From: Caldilineaceae bacterium | GTDB lineage: Bacteria > Chloroflexota > Anaerolineae > Caldilineales > Caldilineaceae | Length of the DNA: 64,000 nucleotides | Direction: 5' to 3' | NCBI GenBank assembly: GCA_022842065.1 | Contig: JALHQH010000035.1 | Location: 60,663 to 124,662 of the forward strand | Shown here: positions 40,720 through 49,914 of the stretch, piece after piece | Layout: each line of letters begins with the position of its first letter | How positions within the stretch are numbered: the first letter of the stretch is position 1 | Program-made: the position numbers and the translations under genes | The notes under the pieces: generated by a model | Told to the model about the DNA's origin: nothing | Seen by the model: the letters and a program-made list of their open reading frames with translations, nothing else | Databases searched by the model: none

Positions 40720-41687
40720 GCAAGCATACCGCCGCCGTTGTCATCTCTGCACCGGGTGAAGTGGGCCTACAACAGGTCGCCTTGAAGGAACCCGGACCCA
40801 ATGATGTCGTGATTCAAACCGCGTATACTTCAATTAGTTCCGGCACGGAACGGATGTTGCTGGCTGGACAGATGCCCCACCCAATGTTACGCCTGCCCGT
40901 TGTCCCTGGCTATGAAACAGTTGGGCGTGTTGTGGCAACCGGGGCCAATGTCGATACCACCTGGCAAGGACGTTGGGTCTATGTCGGGGGCGCACTCTGC
41001 TATGCCGAGGTAAATGCGGCGTGGGGTGGCCAGGCTGCGTTGCTTTTTACCGATGTCGAACGCGTCGTCCCGCTCAATGATCTCGACCCGCGCCAGGGCC
41101 TCTTGCTGGCACTGGCGGCAACTGCCCTCCATGGCGTGGACCAGGTGCAGCTGACGACTGCGCAACGCGTGCTTGTTTTAGGCCAAGGGCCGGTGGGCCA
41201 ACTAGCTGCCCGTTTTGCCCAACAGACCGGCGCTTGGGTTGCCGTGGCCGATCGTGTCGAAAGCCGTTTGGCCAAAAGTGTGGCCGATCAAATTGTGAAT
41301 GTGGCTACGCAGCCCCTTACCGACGCAATTAACCCCGGCGTCAATGTGATCATCGAGGCGACCGGCTCCATGGAAGTCTTGACCGCCGCCTTGCCTTTAC
41401 TTGCCAATCGCGGTACGATTCTGCTGCTTGGCTACTACCAGACGCTACAACTCCCCTATATGGGGCTATTTTTGAAAGAGGCGCGTTTGCTGACTGCCAA
41501 AGAATGGGCGCCCGGTGACCTGGTGCGTTGTCGCAATGCGCTCAGTGAAGGGACGGTAGAGGTCGCCTCTTTGCTGACTCATCAACTGCCCATTATTGAC
41601 GTGGCGCAGGCTTACGACGTTGCATTGAATAACCCGGATTGTTTGAAACTTGTGTTGGATTGGGCCGATGTCGCTGCTGATGTGTAA
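40716..41687 (+). CDS. bchC: Bacteriochlorophyllide a dehydrogenase
   Basis: Zinc-free MDR-type dehydrogenase (323 residues) that oxidises the 3-hydroxyethyl group to the acetyl group of bacteriochlorophyll a. The N-terminal SISSGTERMLLAGQMP and the Rossmann motif VLVLGQGPVGQLAARFA fit the BchC branch. Placement bchF-bchC-bchX is common in phototrophs. Starts by ATGA overlap with bchF. Confidence 0.93.
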   Translation: MSKHTAAVVISAPGEVGLQQVALKEPGPNDVVIQTAYTSISSGTERMLLAGQMPHPMLRLPVVPGYETVGRVVATGANVDTTWQGRWVYVGGALCYAEVNAAWGGQAALLFTDVERVVPLNDLDPRQGLLLALAATALHGVDQVQLTTAQRVLVLGQGPVGQLAARFAQQTGAWVAVADRVESRLAKSVADQIVNVATQPLTDAINPGVNVIIEATGSMEVLTAALPLLANRGTILLLGYYQTLQLPYMGLFLKEARLLTAKEWAPGDLVRCRNALSEGTVEVASLLTHQLPIIDVAQAYDVALNNPDCLKLVLDWADVAADV

Positions 41688-41745
41688 TTTGGAGCTGTGA
41701 CTTGGGGAGTTTGTTTGGGGAGTTTGCGACGAGAAAGGAAATGTA

Positions 41746-42927
41746 ATGGCGCCGCGAATGTTGGCAATTTACGGTAAGGGTGGGATCGGTAAGAGCTTTA
41801 CCACATCAAATTTGACGGCGCGCCTGACCTTTGATGGTTGCCGCGTCTTACAGTTAGGGTGTGATCCCAAACATGACTCGTGTAATACCATCTTTAATGG
41901 TCATTCCTTGCCCACGCTAGGCGAAGTCTGGCGCGACTTTAAAGAAAAGGACGCCGAAGATCGCATGACTGTCGGCGATGTGATCTTCCGGAATGAACTG
42001 GCACCAGGCGTACCGATCTTTGGCTGTGAAATCGGTGGACCAGATGTTGGCCGTGGCTGTGGTGGGCAGGGGATCTCCCATGGTTTCAAAGTGCTCGAAC
42101 GTTTGGGCATGAACAAATGGGAAATCGACTATGTGGTCATGGATTTCTTGGGCGATGTGGTCTGTGGTGGCTTTGCTACCCCCTTGGCGCGCTCTTTGGC
42201 CGAGGAAGTAATTATTGTGGTTGGTCATGATCGCCAGTCGCTCTATGCCGCCAACAATATTGCCAAAGCTGCCCACTATTTTCGCTCCATGGGTGGTTCC
42301 ACCCAGATTCTGGGGCTGATTGTCAACCGTGATGACGGCACCGATACTGCCGACAAATTTGCTGAGGCCACCGGGTTACCGGTCCTAATGCGTGTACCAC
42401 TCAACCATGAGGTGCGCGTATTGGCCGATGCCTGCAAGTTAGCGCTGGAAGTTGAAGACTTTAACAAGCTCTTTAGCGATCTTTCCAGCCGGATTCGCAA
42501 CCGTGAGCTGGCACATTGTACTGATTATACGCCACTGGAATATGGTGAGTTCTTAGAGGTCTTTGGGGCGCATGAGCCGCCGGGATTGCCCGATCCGGCA
42601 ACCGTGAACGATCTTTTCGCCGGTCGCGCCGCACTGATGGAACCGGTCATGCCTGAATTCAGTCTGACACCGATTCGCCAAGTCTTTGTGACTGATCCCA
42701 TGCAGCGCAAGGTCCAGAGTATGATGGAAGCGATTGGGATCCATGTGACTGGGCTTGATCGCGACAAAGAAGATGGCATTACCGTTACCTCGGGCGCAAC
42801 CGAGATTCGGATTGGTGAACCGTCCGATTTGGAGCAAAAAATTGCATTCTTATCCGCGCTATCGCGCACCGGTCAAATCTTTTCGTTGATTGATGTACGC
42901 TATGCGGATGCACCGTCTTATCAATAA
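41746..42927 (+). CDS. bchX: Chlorophyllide a reductase iron protein
   Basis: NifH-like ATPase that delivers electrons to BchYZ for ring B reduction, 393 residues. P-loop [15 protein letters not shown] near the N-terminus (Phe where BchL has Thr), and the [4Fe-4S] Cys regions GGPDVGRGCGGQGI and [14 protein letters not shown]. It is longer than BchL by about 120 residues, mostly at the C-terminus, as in other BchX. GAAAGGAAATGTA lies before the ATG. Confidence 0.96.
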   Translation: MAPRMLAIYGKGGIGKSFTTSNLTARLTFDGCRVLQLGCDPKHDSCNTIFNGHSLPTLGEVWRDFKEKDAEDRMTVGDVIFRNELAPGVPIFGCEIGGPDVGRGCGGQGISHGFKVLERLGMNKWEIDYVVMDFLGDVVCGGFATPLARSLAEEVIIVVGHDRQSLYAANNIAKAAHYFRSMGGSTQILGLIVNRDDGTDTADKFAEATGLPVLMRVPLNHEVRVLADACKLALEVEDFNKLFSDLSSRIRNRELAHCTDYTPLEYGEFLEVFGAHEPPGLPDPATVNDLFAGRAALMEPVMPEFSLTPIRQVFVTDPMQRKVQSMMEAIGIHVTGLDRDKEDGITVTSGATEIRIGEPSDLEQKIAFLSALSRTGQIFSLIDVRYADAPSYQ

Positions 42928-42944
42928 ATCAGAGGGGTACGTTT

Positions 42945-43027
42945 CCGGTTTGTGTTGCCGCATAAGCACTTATGTCCTACACAAACCGGTGCGGCAACCC
43001 TTCGATTAAACAAAAATGTTTGTGTAG
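42945..43027 (+). ncRNA. Candidate pseudoknot / switch RNA element between bchX and the next ORF
   Basis: Segments A (42945-42954, CCGGTTTGTG), B (42955-42962, TTGCCGCA), A' (42980-42989, CACAAACCGG) and B' (42990-42997, TGCGGCAA) are interleaved perfect complements, the order needed for an H-type pseudoknot. In addition CTACACAAAC (42977-42986) can pair with GTTTGTGTAG (43018-43027), just before the ribosome binding site of the 83-residue ORF, giving two exclusive states. Confidence 0.5.
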
Positions 43028-43043
43028 AAAGGTGGTAGCACCC

Positions 43044-43295
43044 ATGTTAGAAAACTTTTCGATTTCTGGCTTTGCTCTCTGTTATGCACCACTGGCACTT
43101 ATCATCATCGGCTTTATCGTTTTTGCTGGGATAACCGATGGCCAGGCCCGGCGTAGCTATTTACGAAGCATGGATCTGCGCCCAGAGCGCGAGCGCCCCC
43201 CCGCCGACCCGCTGCCCATTACACAGCCGGTGAACGCGGCGACGCCAACTGGGATGCGGGTTACGATTACGCCGGAACAGGGTGTCTCTTCGTAG
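43044..43295 (+). CDS. Small single-span membrane protein in the photosynthesis island
   Basis: 83 residues. Residues about 10-30 (ALCYAPLALIIIGFIVFAGI) form one membrane helix, followed by a charged linker and a Pro/Arg-rich tail. I start it at ATG 43044, which has AAAGGTGG upstream, not at an earlier alternative start. Located between bchX and bchY. No family recognised; it could be a small structural or assembly factor of the pigment-protein complex or an unrelated protein. Confidence 0.7.
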   Translation: MLENFSISGFALCYAPLALIIIGFIVFAGITDGQARRSYLRSMDLRPERERPPADPLPITQPVNAATPTGMRVTITPEQGVSS

Positions 43296-43443
43296 CTTCG
43301 GCACCGCATGGAATTGCGGCTAGGGATCAAGCGTGATGACAGGTAGTAGGGACAGGCACTAGGATTGTGTCGTAGGGTACAGATGATGCAAAGCGTCATC
43401 TGTGCCCGTGTAACGTAAATTTATTCTGGTAAAGTGCAGCAGC

Positions 43444-43487
43444 TTTGAAACGTGATAACGCATGCCGATTCGCGACGCGTTTTCAAA
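43444..43487. promoter_or_regulatory. TTTGAAACG-N26-GTTTTCAAA element upstream of bchY
   Basis: TTTGAAACG at 43444-43452 and GTTTTCAAA at 43479-43487, 26 bases before the bchY ATG. Same motif as upstream of bchG and bchJ, but with a gap shorter by 12 bases, about one helical turn. Confidence 0.5.
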
Positions 43488-43512
43488 CGGAGTGACGTAT
43501 AAGGTTAACAAC

Positions 43513-44832
43513 ATGTCTGAGATGATTCCTTTGCACGCAACACCCAGCACAACAGCTAATGGCCATTCATGTCAACTTCATCCCCAGAGTATGTGCCCAG
43601 CCTTTGGTGCGCTCCGGATTTTGACCCGCATTGAAGGCTCGCATCCGGTCATGGCAACTGACACTGGTTGTCTATATGGCCTTACCTTTGTAACCCATTT
43701 CTATGGTGCCCGCAAGTCAATCCTCGCCCCCCAGTTGGGTACCGTTGAGTTAATGGCGGGTCAGGTTGTCGAGGGCACGCGCGCTGCCATTGATGTGGCG
43801 GCACGGGAACCAGGCTGTGCCTTAATTCCGGTGATTTCGCTCTGTGTTGCCGAAACGGCCGGTTTGCCCGAAGAAATGTTGCCCAAACGCGCCGGTGACG
43901 CTGAAGTCGTGCTTGTGCGTGTTCCAGCTTATGCCATCCATTCCCATCCGGAAGCCAAGGATGTGGCCATTGCGGCGCTGCTCAATCGGTTGGGTGATCG
44001 CAAGCGTGCCAAAGACAAAAAGAGTGTGGTCCTGCTTGGAGAAGTCTTCCCCGCTGATCCGCTGGCGATTGATAGCTTGTTGCGGCGCATGGGGGTCGAA
44101 TCGACCATCACTTTGCCTGGGCGCTCGATTAGTGATTTTCAACGGGCTGCCTCTGCTGGTGTGGTGGCACCGCTGCATCCGTTTTACAAACAAACTTCTA
44201 CTCTTTTCCGTTCCTGGGATGTGCCGGTGGTCGGTGGTGCACCTGTGGGCGCAAGTGGCTCTTATGCCTGGCTTAAGTCGCTTGGCTCATTGCTTGACTT
44301 GGACCCCAAATTGGTCAATGAGGTAGCGGAGGAAGAGCGGGCGCGTGCACAGGGGATGATCGACGCCCTCTCGTTGGTTGGTCGCATCTTTGTCACTGGC
44401 TATGAAGGGACTGAGTTGGCCTATGCCCGTATGTTAGTGGAAGCGGGGGCAGAGGTGCCTTACGTCTCAACCTCGATTGGTCAAGATCCACTCGTGCTGC
44501 CGGATGAGTTATGGCTGCGAGCACATGGTACCAAAGAAGTCGTCTATCGCAAGTCGTTAGAAGAAGATATGGCGGCGCTGGATAAATATCCCCCTGACTT
44601 TGTGTTAGGAACCACGCCTTTTGCAAGTGCTGCGAAAGAGCGCGGGATTCCGGCCATGTATTTCACCAATCAGCTTGCTTCACGGCCCTTCTTTTTGAGT
44701 GGTGGGATGGCTGCCACACTGGGGTTCATCCGTCAGACTTTAACGCGCGGTGATCGCTATCAACGCATGCAAGAATTCTTTAGTGAAAGCGCCACGCCTG
44801 CCGCTCTAATGCCGGAGGCAGTCTATGCCTAA
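43513..44832 (+). CDS. bchY: Chlorophyllide a reductase subunit Y
   Basis: NifD/K-like subunit of the dark-operative chlorophyllide a reductase (COR), 439 residues. QSMCPAFGALRILTRIEGSHPVMATDTGCLYGLTFVTHFYGARKS holds Cys ligand positions for the [4Fe-4S] cluster shared with BchZ. I choose ATG 43513 (AAGG upstream) over an upstream alternative start inside the TTTGAAACG element. It overlaps bchZ by 8 bases. Confidence 0.95.
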   Translation: MSEMIPLHATPSTTANGHSCQLHPQSMCPAFGALRILTRIEGSHPVMATDTGCLYGLTFVTHFYGARKSILAPQLGTVELMAGQVVEGTRAAIDVAAREPGCALIPVISLCVAETAGLPEEMLPKRAGDAEVVLVRVPAYAIHSHPEAKDVAIAALLNRLGDRKRAKDKKSVVLLGEVFPADPLAIDSLLRRMGVESTITLPGRSISDFQRAASAGVVAPLHPFYKQTSTLFRSWDVPVVGGAPVGASGSYAWLKSLGSLLDLDPKLVNEVAEEERARAQGMIDALSLVGRIFVTGYEGTELAYARMLVEAGAEVPYVSTSIGQDPLVLPDELWLRAHGTKEVVYRKSLEEDMAALDKYPPDFVLGTTPFASAAKERGIPAMYFTNQLASRPFFLSGGMAATLGFIRQTLTRGDRYQRMQEFFSESATPAALMPEAVYA

Positions 44833-46333
44833 GGTATTACGTGATCTCCAGGATACCAGTGGTTACTGGGCCGCAGTGTGGACGATCTGTCCAATGCCCG
44901 ATGTGCATGTGATCTGTGACGCACCAATTGGTTGTTTCAATTTGATCGCAACCGCAGTGACTGACTATACCGATGCGGTGCCACACCTTGAGAATATTAC
45001 CCCATCCGTCATGCGTGAGGCAGAAGTGGGCGGTAAGGGCACCGGTCCGGCTGTCCGGCGTACCTATGAAGGGTTGCGTGACGCTGGTATGTTGGTCGGC
45101 AAGGAGTTGATCGTTGTCTCGACCGCCGAAAGTGAGATGATCGGCTCTGATCTTTCGGATCTGACGCCCCAACTGCAACTAGGTGCTAAGTTTTTTCATA
45201 GTGAGTCGCTCAGCCGTGACGAATGGGCTGGTCGCGATGTCGTCTTACAATGGCTATGGGATAACTATGGCCGCGAAAAGGCCAGTGATCTTGCGGTCGA
45301 ACCTGGGCTGGTTAATATTATTGGCCCGACCTATGGTTGCTTTAATGGCCCTTCCGATTTGCATGAAGTGCGGCGGCTAATCGAAGGTGCTGGCGGGCGT
45401 GTGAACGTGATCTTTCCTATGGAAGCGCGTCTGACCGAGATGGCACAGCTGGCCCGTGGCCAGGTCAATGTCGTCATGTACAAGGAATTTGGTCACACCC
45501 TGGCCGACACGCTTGGCCAACCCTGGCTGCATGCGCCCATGGGGATGCATGGTACCAACGATTTTGTGCGTCAACTAGGTGAACTGCTTGGGACACAAGC
45601 CCAAGCGGCGGCCTTCATGGCACATGAAAAGCGGACAACCTTGCAGGCCGTCTGGGATCTGTGGCGCGGTCCGCAAGGCGATTGGTTTGGGACGACCAAT
45701 GTTGGTATCGTGGCGACTGGTACGTATGTGGATGGGATCAAAGCCTTCCTGGGTGATGAATTGGGGATGCCAATTACGCTGGCTGCTTCGCGGCCATTGC
45801 GTACCGGTGAACCAGATAATGAGGCTGTACGGCAAGCATTACATGCCCATGCACCCGCCTTTCTCTTCGGTTCGATCAACGAACGCATCTACCTGAGTGA
45901 AGCGAACGCGCGTTATACTACCTTCATGCCTGCTGCCTTCCCTGGCCCAGTGGTGCGCCGCTCAATCGGGACCCCCTTTATGGGCTACCGTGGCACCGTT
46001 TATCTGATCCAGGAGATTGTCAATCGTTTGTATGATGTGCTCTTTAACTTCTTGCCGGTAGATGCCGCCTATAGTAAACCGGCGGGCATGCAGCCTCCCA
46101 GCAATGGCGCTAATGGCACCACCGCTGGCCAAGAAAATAAACCAGGCAATATGCCTTGGGATCCTGAGGCCAAGGCGATGTTGGATGCTGCCTTGGAGAA
46201 GATGCCTTTCTTGCCGCGTATTTCTGCCAGCCGTGAGTTACAAATGCAGGCCGAGTCATTGGCCAGGACGCAAGCATTGACAACCGTTGGGCCAGATCTA
46301 ATGAAGACATTGCTCGCTTCGCGCGCTAATTGA
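44825..46333 (+). CDS. bchZ: Chlorophyllide a reductase subunit Z
   Basis: Second NifD/K-like COR subunit, 502 residues. CPMPDVHVICDAPIGCFNLIATAVTDYTDAVPHLENITPSVM is the BchZ N-terminal block with conserved Cys. The C-terminal part, after a linker of about 30 residues rich in Asn/Gly, is a PCP_red domain (WDPEAKAMLDAALEKMPFLPRISASRELQ). Together BchXYZ reduce ring B, committing the pathway to bacteriochlorophyll a. Confidence 0.96.
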   Translation: MPKVLRDLQDTSGYWAAVWTICPMPDVHVICDAPIGCFNLIATAVTDYTDAVPHLENITPSVMREAEVGGKGTGPAVRRTYEGLRDAGMLVGKELIVVSTAESEMIGSDLSDLTPQLQLGAKFFHSESLSRDEWAGRDVVLQWLWDNYGREKASDLAVEPGLVNIIGPTYGCFNGPSDLHEVRRLIEGAGGRVNVIFPMEARLTEMAQLARGQVNVVMYKEFGHTLADTLGQPWLHAPMGMHGTNDFVRQLGELLGTQAQAAAFMAHEKRTTLQAVWDLWRGPQGDWFGTTNVGIVATGTYVDGIKAFLGDELGMPITLAASRPLRTGEPDNEAVRQALHAHAPAFLFGSINERIYLSEANARYTTFMPAAFPGPVVRRSIGTPFMGYRGTVYLIQEIVNRLYDVLFNFLPVDAAYSKPAGMQPPSNGANGTTAGQENKPGNMPWDPEAKAMLDAALEKMPFLPRISASRELQMQAESLARTQALTTVGPDLMKTLLASRAN

Positions 46334-46343
46334 GAAATAGACT

Positions 46344-47798
46344 ATGAGTTTGCTCTTTAAACCGCTTGTATGGATTTTGACTGGTTTGGTGCAGACAATT
46401 GATTGGCTTGTCGCTCCCCTACGTCGCTGGCTTGCTCGCCATCCTGATGTCGTCCGTTGGTTGCGAGTGTTGCGCTTGGGACTCTTTCAGTTTGGCATTG
46501 GCCTCTCTTTGGCACCAATTACCGGTACTCTCAACCGGGTGTTGATTGATGAGTTGCGCATTCCAGCCGTTGCCGTCGGCACCTTGGTGGCAATGCATTA
46601 CTTTGTTTCGCCGGTACGGGCCATGATCGGCTATCGATCCGATAAGGCCCGCGCCATGGGCAAATGGCGGACCCCTTATGTTGTCTTAGGTGTGATGCTG
46701 ACCTATGGTGGCTTAGCCTGCGCACCTTTTGCCCTAATTCTGTTGGGGGGAAATGGTTCGCTCTCTTTCTGGCCGGCGATGCTGATCTGTGGCATGATCT
46801 TTATGGCCTACGGCATTGGCATCAATATCGTGGAGACAATCTATTTGGCGTTGGTCAGTGATATTACGCCGCCGAAAGAGCGGGGCAAAGTCCTCTCGGC
46901 CCTTTGGGTGATGTTGATTTTGGGCACAGTGATCAGCGCCATCATCGTCAGTAGCTTTTTAATTCAGTACTCTCACCAACGCTTGATCGAAGTGATGCAG
47001 GGCTCTGCGGTTACTTTTGTGGTCTTGACCGTAATTGCCCTCTGGCAGCAGGAGCAGTTGAATCCAGATGGCACGATTCGCTCTACGATCGAAGCGGTCC
47101 GTGTGCGTCTTTCCCTGTGGGATTCAATTCGCATGTTGGGTGGCCAGAAGGCCTTGCAAGGGCTCTTTACGGTGATTTTTATTGCGACCATGGCTTTTGC
47201 GACGCATGATGTCTTGTTAGAGCCATATGGTGGTCAGGTCCTCGGCATGAGTGTCTCTGCAACCATGCAGCTAACCGTGCTGTGGGGGATCGCGACCATT
47301 GTTGGGGTGACATTAGCAGGTGTACTGCTCTGGTCGAAACGCTCACCTGCCTTGTTGATGGGCATTGGTTGTGCGGTTGGCTTGGTCGGCTTCGGAGTAA
47401 TTAGTTATGCCAGCGATGCTGCCCTGATTACCCCCTTCCGCATCGGCGTCAGTTTGATCAGCATGGGGCGTGGCCTCTTTTTAGTGGGCAGTGTGATCCT
47501 GGTGATGTCCTTGACCGATATCAGCCATGCCGGCCTTTTTCTGGGGATCTGGGGGATTGTGCAGGCCATGGCGCAGGGGTTCGGTGTGATTGGTGGTGGG
47601 CTGCTCCGGGATGTTGCGCAATCGCGCACCGGCAGCGTGGCGTTGGGCTATACATCTGTCTATGTGACCTCTTTGATGCTCTTGTTGGTGGTCCTTTTGC
47701 TGCTGATCTTTCGTTTGGGACGGCAACTGCGTGTTAGTGAGATCAAAATGCCTTGGTCGGGTTTGGAAGAGATCCCGGCCGATCAACTGGCCTTTTAG
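46344..47798 (+). CDS. PucC/LhaA-type BCD family transporter
   Basis: 12-span membrane protein of 484 residues of the major facilitator superfamily, bacteriochlorophyll delivery branch. Typical blocks: LRLGLFQFGIGLSLAPITGTLNRVLIDELRIPA near the N-terminus, RAMIGYRSDKARAMGKWRTPY and SDITPPKERGKVLSALWVMLILGT. Members (PucC, LhaA, Bch2) are needed for antenna assembly, probably by handing over pigment. Directly downstream of bchZ. Confidence 0.92.
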   Translation: MSLLFKPLVWILTGLVQTIDWLVAPLRRWLARHPDVVRWLRVLRLGLFQFGIGLSLAPITGTLNRVLIDELRIPAVAVGTLVAMHYFVSPVRAMIGYRSDKARAMGKWRTPYVVLGVMLTYGGLACAPFALILLGGNGSLSFWPAMLICGMIFMAYGIGINIVETIYLALVSDITPPKERGKVLSALWVMLILGTVISAIIVSSFLIQYSHQRLIEVMQGSAVTFVVLTVIALWQQEQLNPDGTIRSTIEAVRVRLSLWDSIRMLGGQKALQGLFTVIFIATMAFATHDVLLEPYGGQVLGMSVSATMQLTVLWGIATIVGVTLAGVLLWSKRSPALLMGIGCAVGLVGFGVISYASDAALITPFRIGVSLISMGRGLFLVGSVILVMSLTDISHAGLFLGIWGIVQAMAQGFGVIGGGLLRDVAQSRTGSVALGYTSVYVTSLMLLLVVLLLLIFRLGRQLRVSEIKMPWSGLEEIPADQLAF

Positions 47799-47944
47799 CC
47801 TAGCCTGTGTGATGGCAAACCGGCGTTGCCTTCATGGGCAAGTGCCCAAGAGCGTTGGTTTTTAAGGTAAACACACACTCAAATGTGTTTTGGCACCAAT
47901 CTTCAATTTTCTTTATTATTCTGTAATCAGAAGGTCAAAAAGCG

Positions 47945-48451
47945 ATGAAAACGATGAAATCACGTCTCATACGACTTGGGCTTCTCACGACAGTGCTATT
48001 GCTGTTGTTGACCGGTTGTGCACGTTCCTTTGACAAGCCGGAAACGGCGACTACGCCGGTGACCGATGCGGTGGTGACCGGAAGCATGCAATATCTGCTC
48101 CGGTTTGAGCAAGGTCCGCTCTATAATTTTACGCTGACCTTGCCTGATGAATGGGTCGGCCAGCTTGCAACGCGCAATAGTGGCAATGTGCTCTACTTTG
48201 ACTATATTGGGGAGAATGGTCAACCGGCCCCCATCTTCTCGATTGAAGCCCTCTCTGAAGAGCAACTGTGGAAACAAGAGGGTGGTTATCCGGCCTATCG
48301 CAGCAGCATCTTGAATACGGCAGAGACCTATTTCGTCTATCATTTGCCGGTTGATGCCTACTATTCGGGGCTGCCCGAAGAGAGCTTTACCAGTCTGGCC
48401 GAAGTTGTGCCGGGGCTGATGACGAGCTTTGCTGTGACCCGCGTTCAGTAA
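47945..48451 (+). CDS. Putative lipoprotein inside the photosynthesis island
   Basis: 168 residues. Basic N-terminus, Leu-rich core and lipobox LLTGC (Cys25) give a lipid-anchored extracytoplasmic protein. The mature part of about 140 residues looks like a compact beta-rich domain (YNFTLTLPDEWVGQLATRN, NVLYFDYIGENGQPAPIFSIEAL). No family recognised. It lies between pucC and a small membrane ORF, so a role in the photosynthetic membrane is possible but unproven. Confidence 0.75.
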   Translation: MKTMKSRLIRLGLLTTVLLLLLTGCARSFDKPETATTPVTDAVVTGSMQYLLRFEQGPLYNFTLTLPDEWVGQLATRNSGNVLYFDYIGENGQPAPIFSIEALSEEQLWKQEGGYPAYRSSILNTAETYFVYHLPVDAYYSGLPEESFTSLAEVVPGLMTSFAVTRVQ

Positions 48452-48524
48452 ACCAAGCATGTAGTGGATTTTACACTTTACACATTGTAAAAACAATGGT
48501 ATAAATCTGTAGGAGGAATAGCAA

Positions 48525-48683
48525 ATGTTGCCGGATTTTGTTAACTTTTGGGAATTGGTTTTACGTCCTTCGTTTCTCATTCCTGCTGGCATTGTGGTGC
48601 TGGCATTTGGGCCGCTATTGCTGAGTGTTTGGACAACCTGGCAGGCGAATGCCGTAAAAGAAACGATTTCAGACCGTCATTAG
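48525..48683 (+). CDS. 52-residue single-span membrane protein
   Basis: Starts MLPDFVNFWELVLRPSFLIP, continues with one hydrophobic helix AGIVVLAFGPLLLSVWTT and ends VKETISDRH. It has an ideal AGGAGG 8 bases before the ATG. Its size and topology resemble small extra subunits seen in antenna-reaction-centre complexes of Roseiflexus (named X there), but sequence identity cannot be judged. Not detectable as a long ORF. Confidence 0.7.
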   Translation: MLPDFVNFWELVLRPSFLIPAGIVVLAFGPLLLSVWTTWQANAVKETISDRH

Positions 48684-48737
48684 CCATTCGCCGGCTTGGC
48701 TTGTGCTGGCCAAGTCTTTCGCCTCTGCGATTGTCAT

Positions 48738-48784
48738 GAAAACCGAGCTTTTTTGCGGCTTTCCCTCGTGAAAAGGCTCGGTTT
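48738..48784. terminator. Hairpin upstream of bchI
   Basis: AAAACCGAGC / GCTCGGTTT with inner AAA/TTT pairing (loop about 25 nt). The same ACCGAG...CTCGGT core is used in the hairpin after bchE (52634-52720). Confidence 0.6.
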
Positions 48785-48813
48785 CCTCACAGCGCAGCAT
48801 ACAGGAAACGTCC

Positions 48814-49914
48814 ATGACGATTGTATCGACAAATCATCAGCGCAAAAGTTCAAAAAAAGTCAGTCGCGCTGGATCTAGCCCCGCTGTGCAACGCGAACGT
48901 CCGATCTACCCCTTCACCGCAATTGTGGGTCAAGCAGAATTAAAACTTGCCTTGCAGCTTTGTGTTATTGACCCCAGTATTGGTGGTGTGATGGTCATGG
49001 GGCACCGCGGTACCGGTAAGAGCACCGCGGTCCGCGCCCTCGCCGCCCTTTTGCCGCCCATGGATCGAACCGCCCACTGTCCTTATAATTGTGACCCTAC
49101 CTACCCACTCTCTCATTGTCCCCATTGTGCCGCCAAAGCCACTGCCCACCGGGAAGTGGTGACTGATGCCGTCCCTGTGGTTGATCTACCCCTAGGTGCC
49201 ACTGAGGATCGTGTCGTTGGCTCATTGGACATTGAACGTGCCTTGGTTGAGGGGGTACAAGCCTTTGCGCCCGGTCTATTGGCGCGTGCAAATCGCGGCT
49301 TTCTTTATATTGATGAGGTGAATCTGCTGGAAGATCATCTCGTGGATCTGTTATTAGATGTGGCTGCCAGTGGTGTTAATGTCGTGGAGCGCGAAGGCAT
49401 CAGCATCCGTCATCCCGCCCGCTTTGTGTTGGTTGGCAGTGGCAACCCGGAAGAAGGCGATCTGCGCCCGCAACTTTTGGACCGTTTCGGTCTGCACGCC
49501 CGCATCACGACCATCGACGATATTGAGCAGCGTGTCGAGATTGTCCGGCGCCGGCGCGCCTATGACGCTGACCCTTTTACCTTTGCCGAACAGTGGGATG
49601 AGGCACAACAGAAGTTGCGCAAACAACTGAGTCAAGCGCAACAGAAGCTAGCCAAGGTGGAATTGAGTGATGCCGCCATTCATGGCGCTGCCCAACTTTG
49701 TGCGATGCTAGCGGTGGATGGACACCGGGGTGAATTAACGCTTTGCCGTGCCGCCGTGGCGTTGACGGCCTTGGAAAATCGCCGCCGCGCCGAGCGCGCT
49801 GACATTGGGCGCATTGCTACCCTTGCCTTACAGCATCGCTTGCGCAAGGATCCGCTGGAGAGTATCGGTGATGATATTCGGATCCAACGTGCTGTTGCCG
49901 AATTATTAGATTAA
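48814..49914 (+). CDS. bchI: Magnesium chelatase ATPase subunit I
   Basis: AAA+ subunit that with BchD powers insertion of Mg2+ into protoporphyrin IX by BchH. 366 residues. FTAIVGQAELKLALQLCVIDPSIGGVMVMGHRGTGKST holds Walker A; GFLYIDEVNLLEDHLVDLLLDVAASGVN holds Walker B; the arginine finger region NPEEGDLRPQLLDRFGLH follows. ATG has AGGAAACGTCC upstream. bchD is not in this window. Confidence 0.96.
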   Translation: MTIVSTNHQRKSSKKVSRAGSSPAVQRERPIYPFTAIVGQAELKLALQLCVIDPSIGGVMVMGHRGTGKSTAVRALAALLPPMDRTAHCPYNCDPTYPLSHCPHCAAKATAHREVVTDAVPVVDLPLGATEDRVVGSLDIERALVEGVQAFAPGLLARANRGFLYIDEVNLLEDHLVDLLLDVAASGVNVVEREGISIRHPARFVLVGSGNPEEGDLRPQLLDRFGLHARITTIDDIEQRVEIVRRRRAYDADPFTFAEQWDEAQQKLRKQLSQAQQKLAKVELSDAAIHGAAQLCAMLAVDGHRGELTLCRAAVALTALENRRRAERADIGRIATLALQHRLRKDPLESIGDDIRIQRAVAELLD

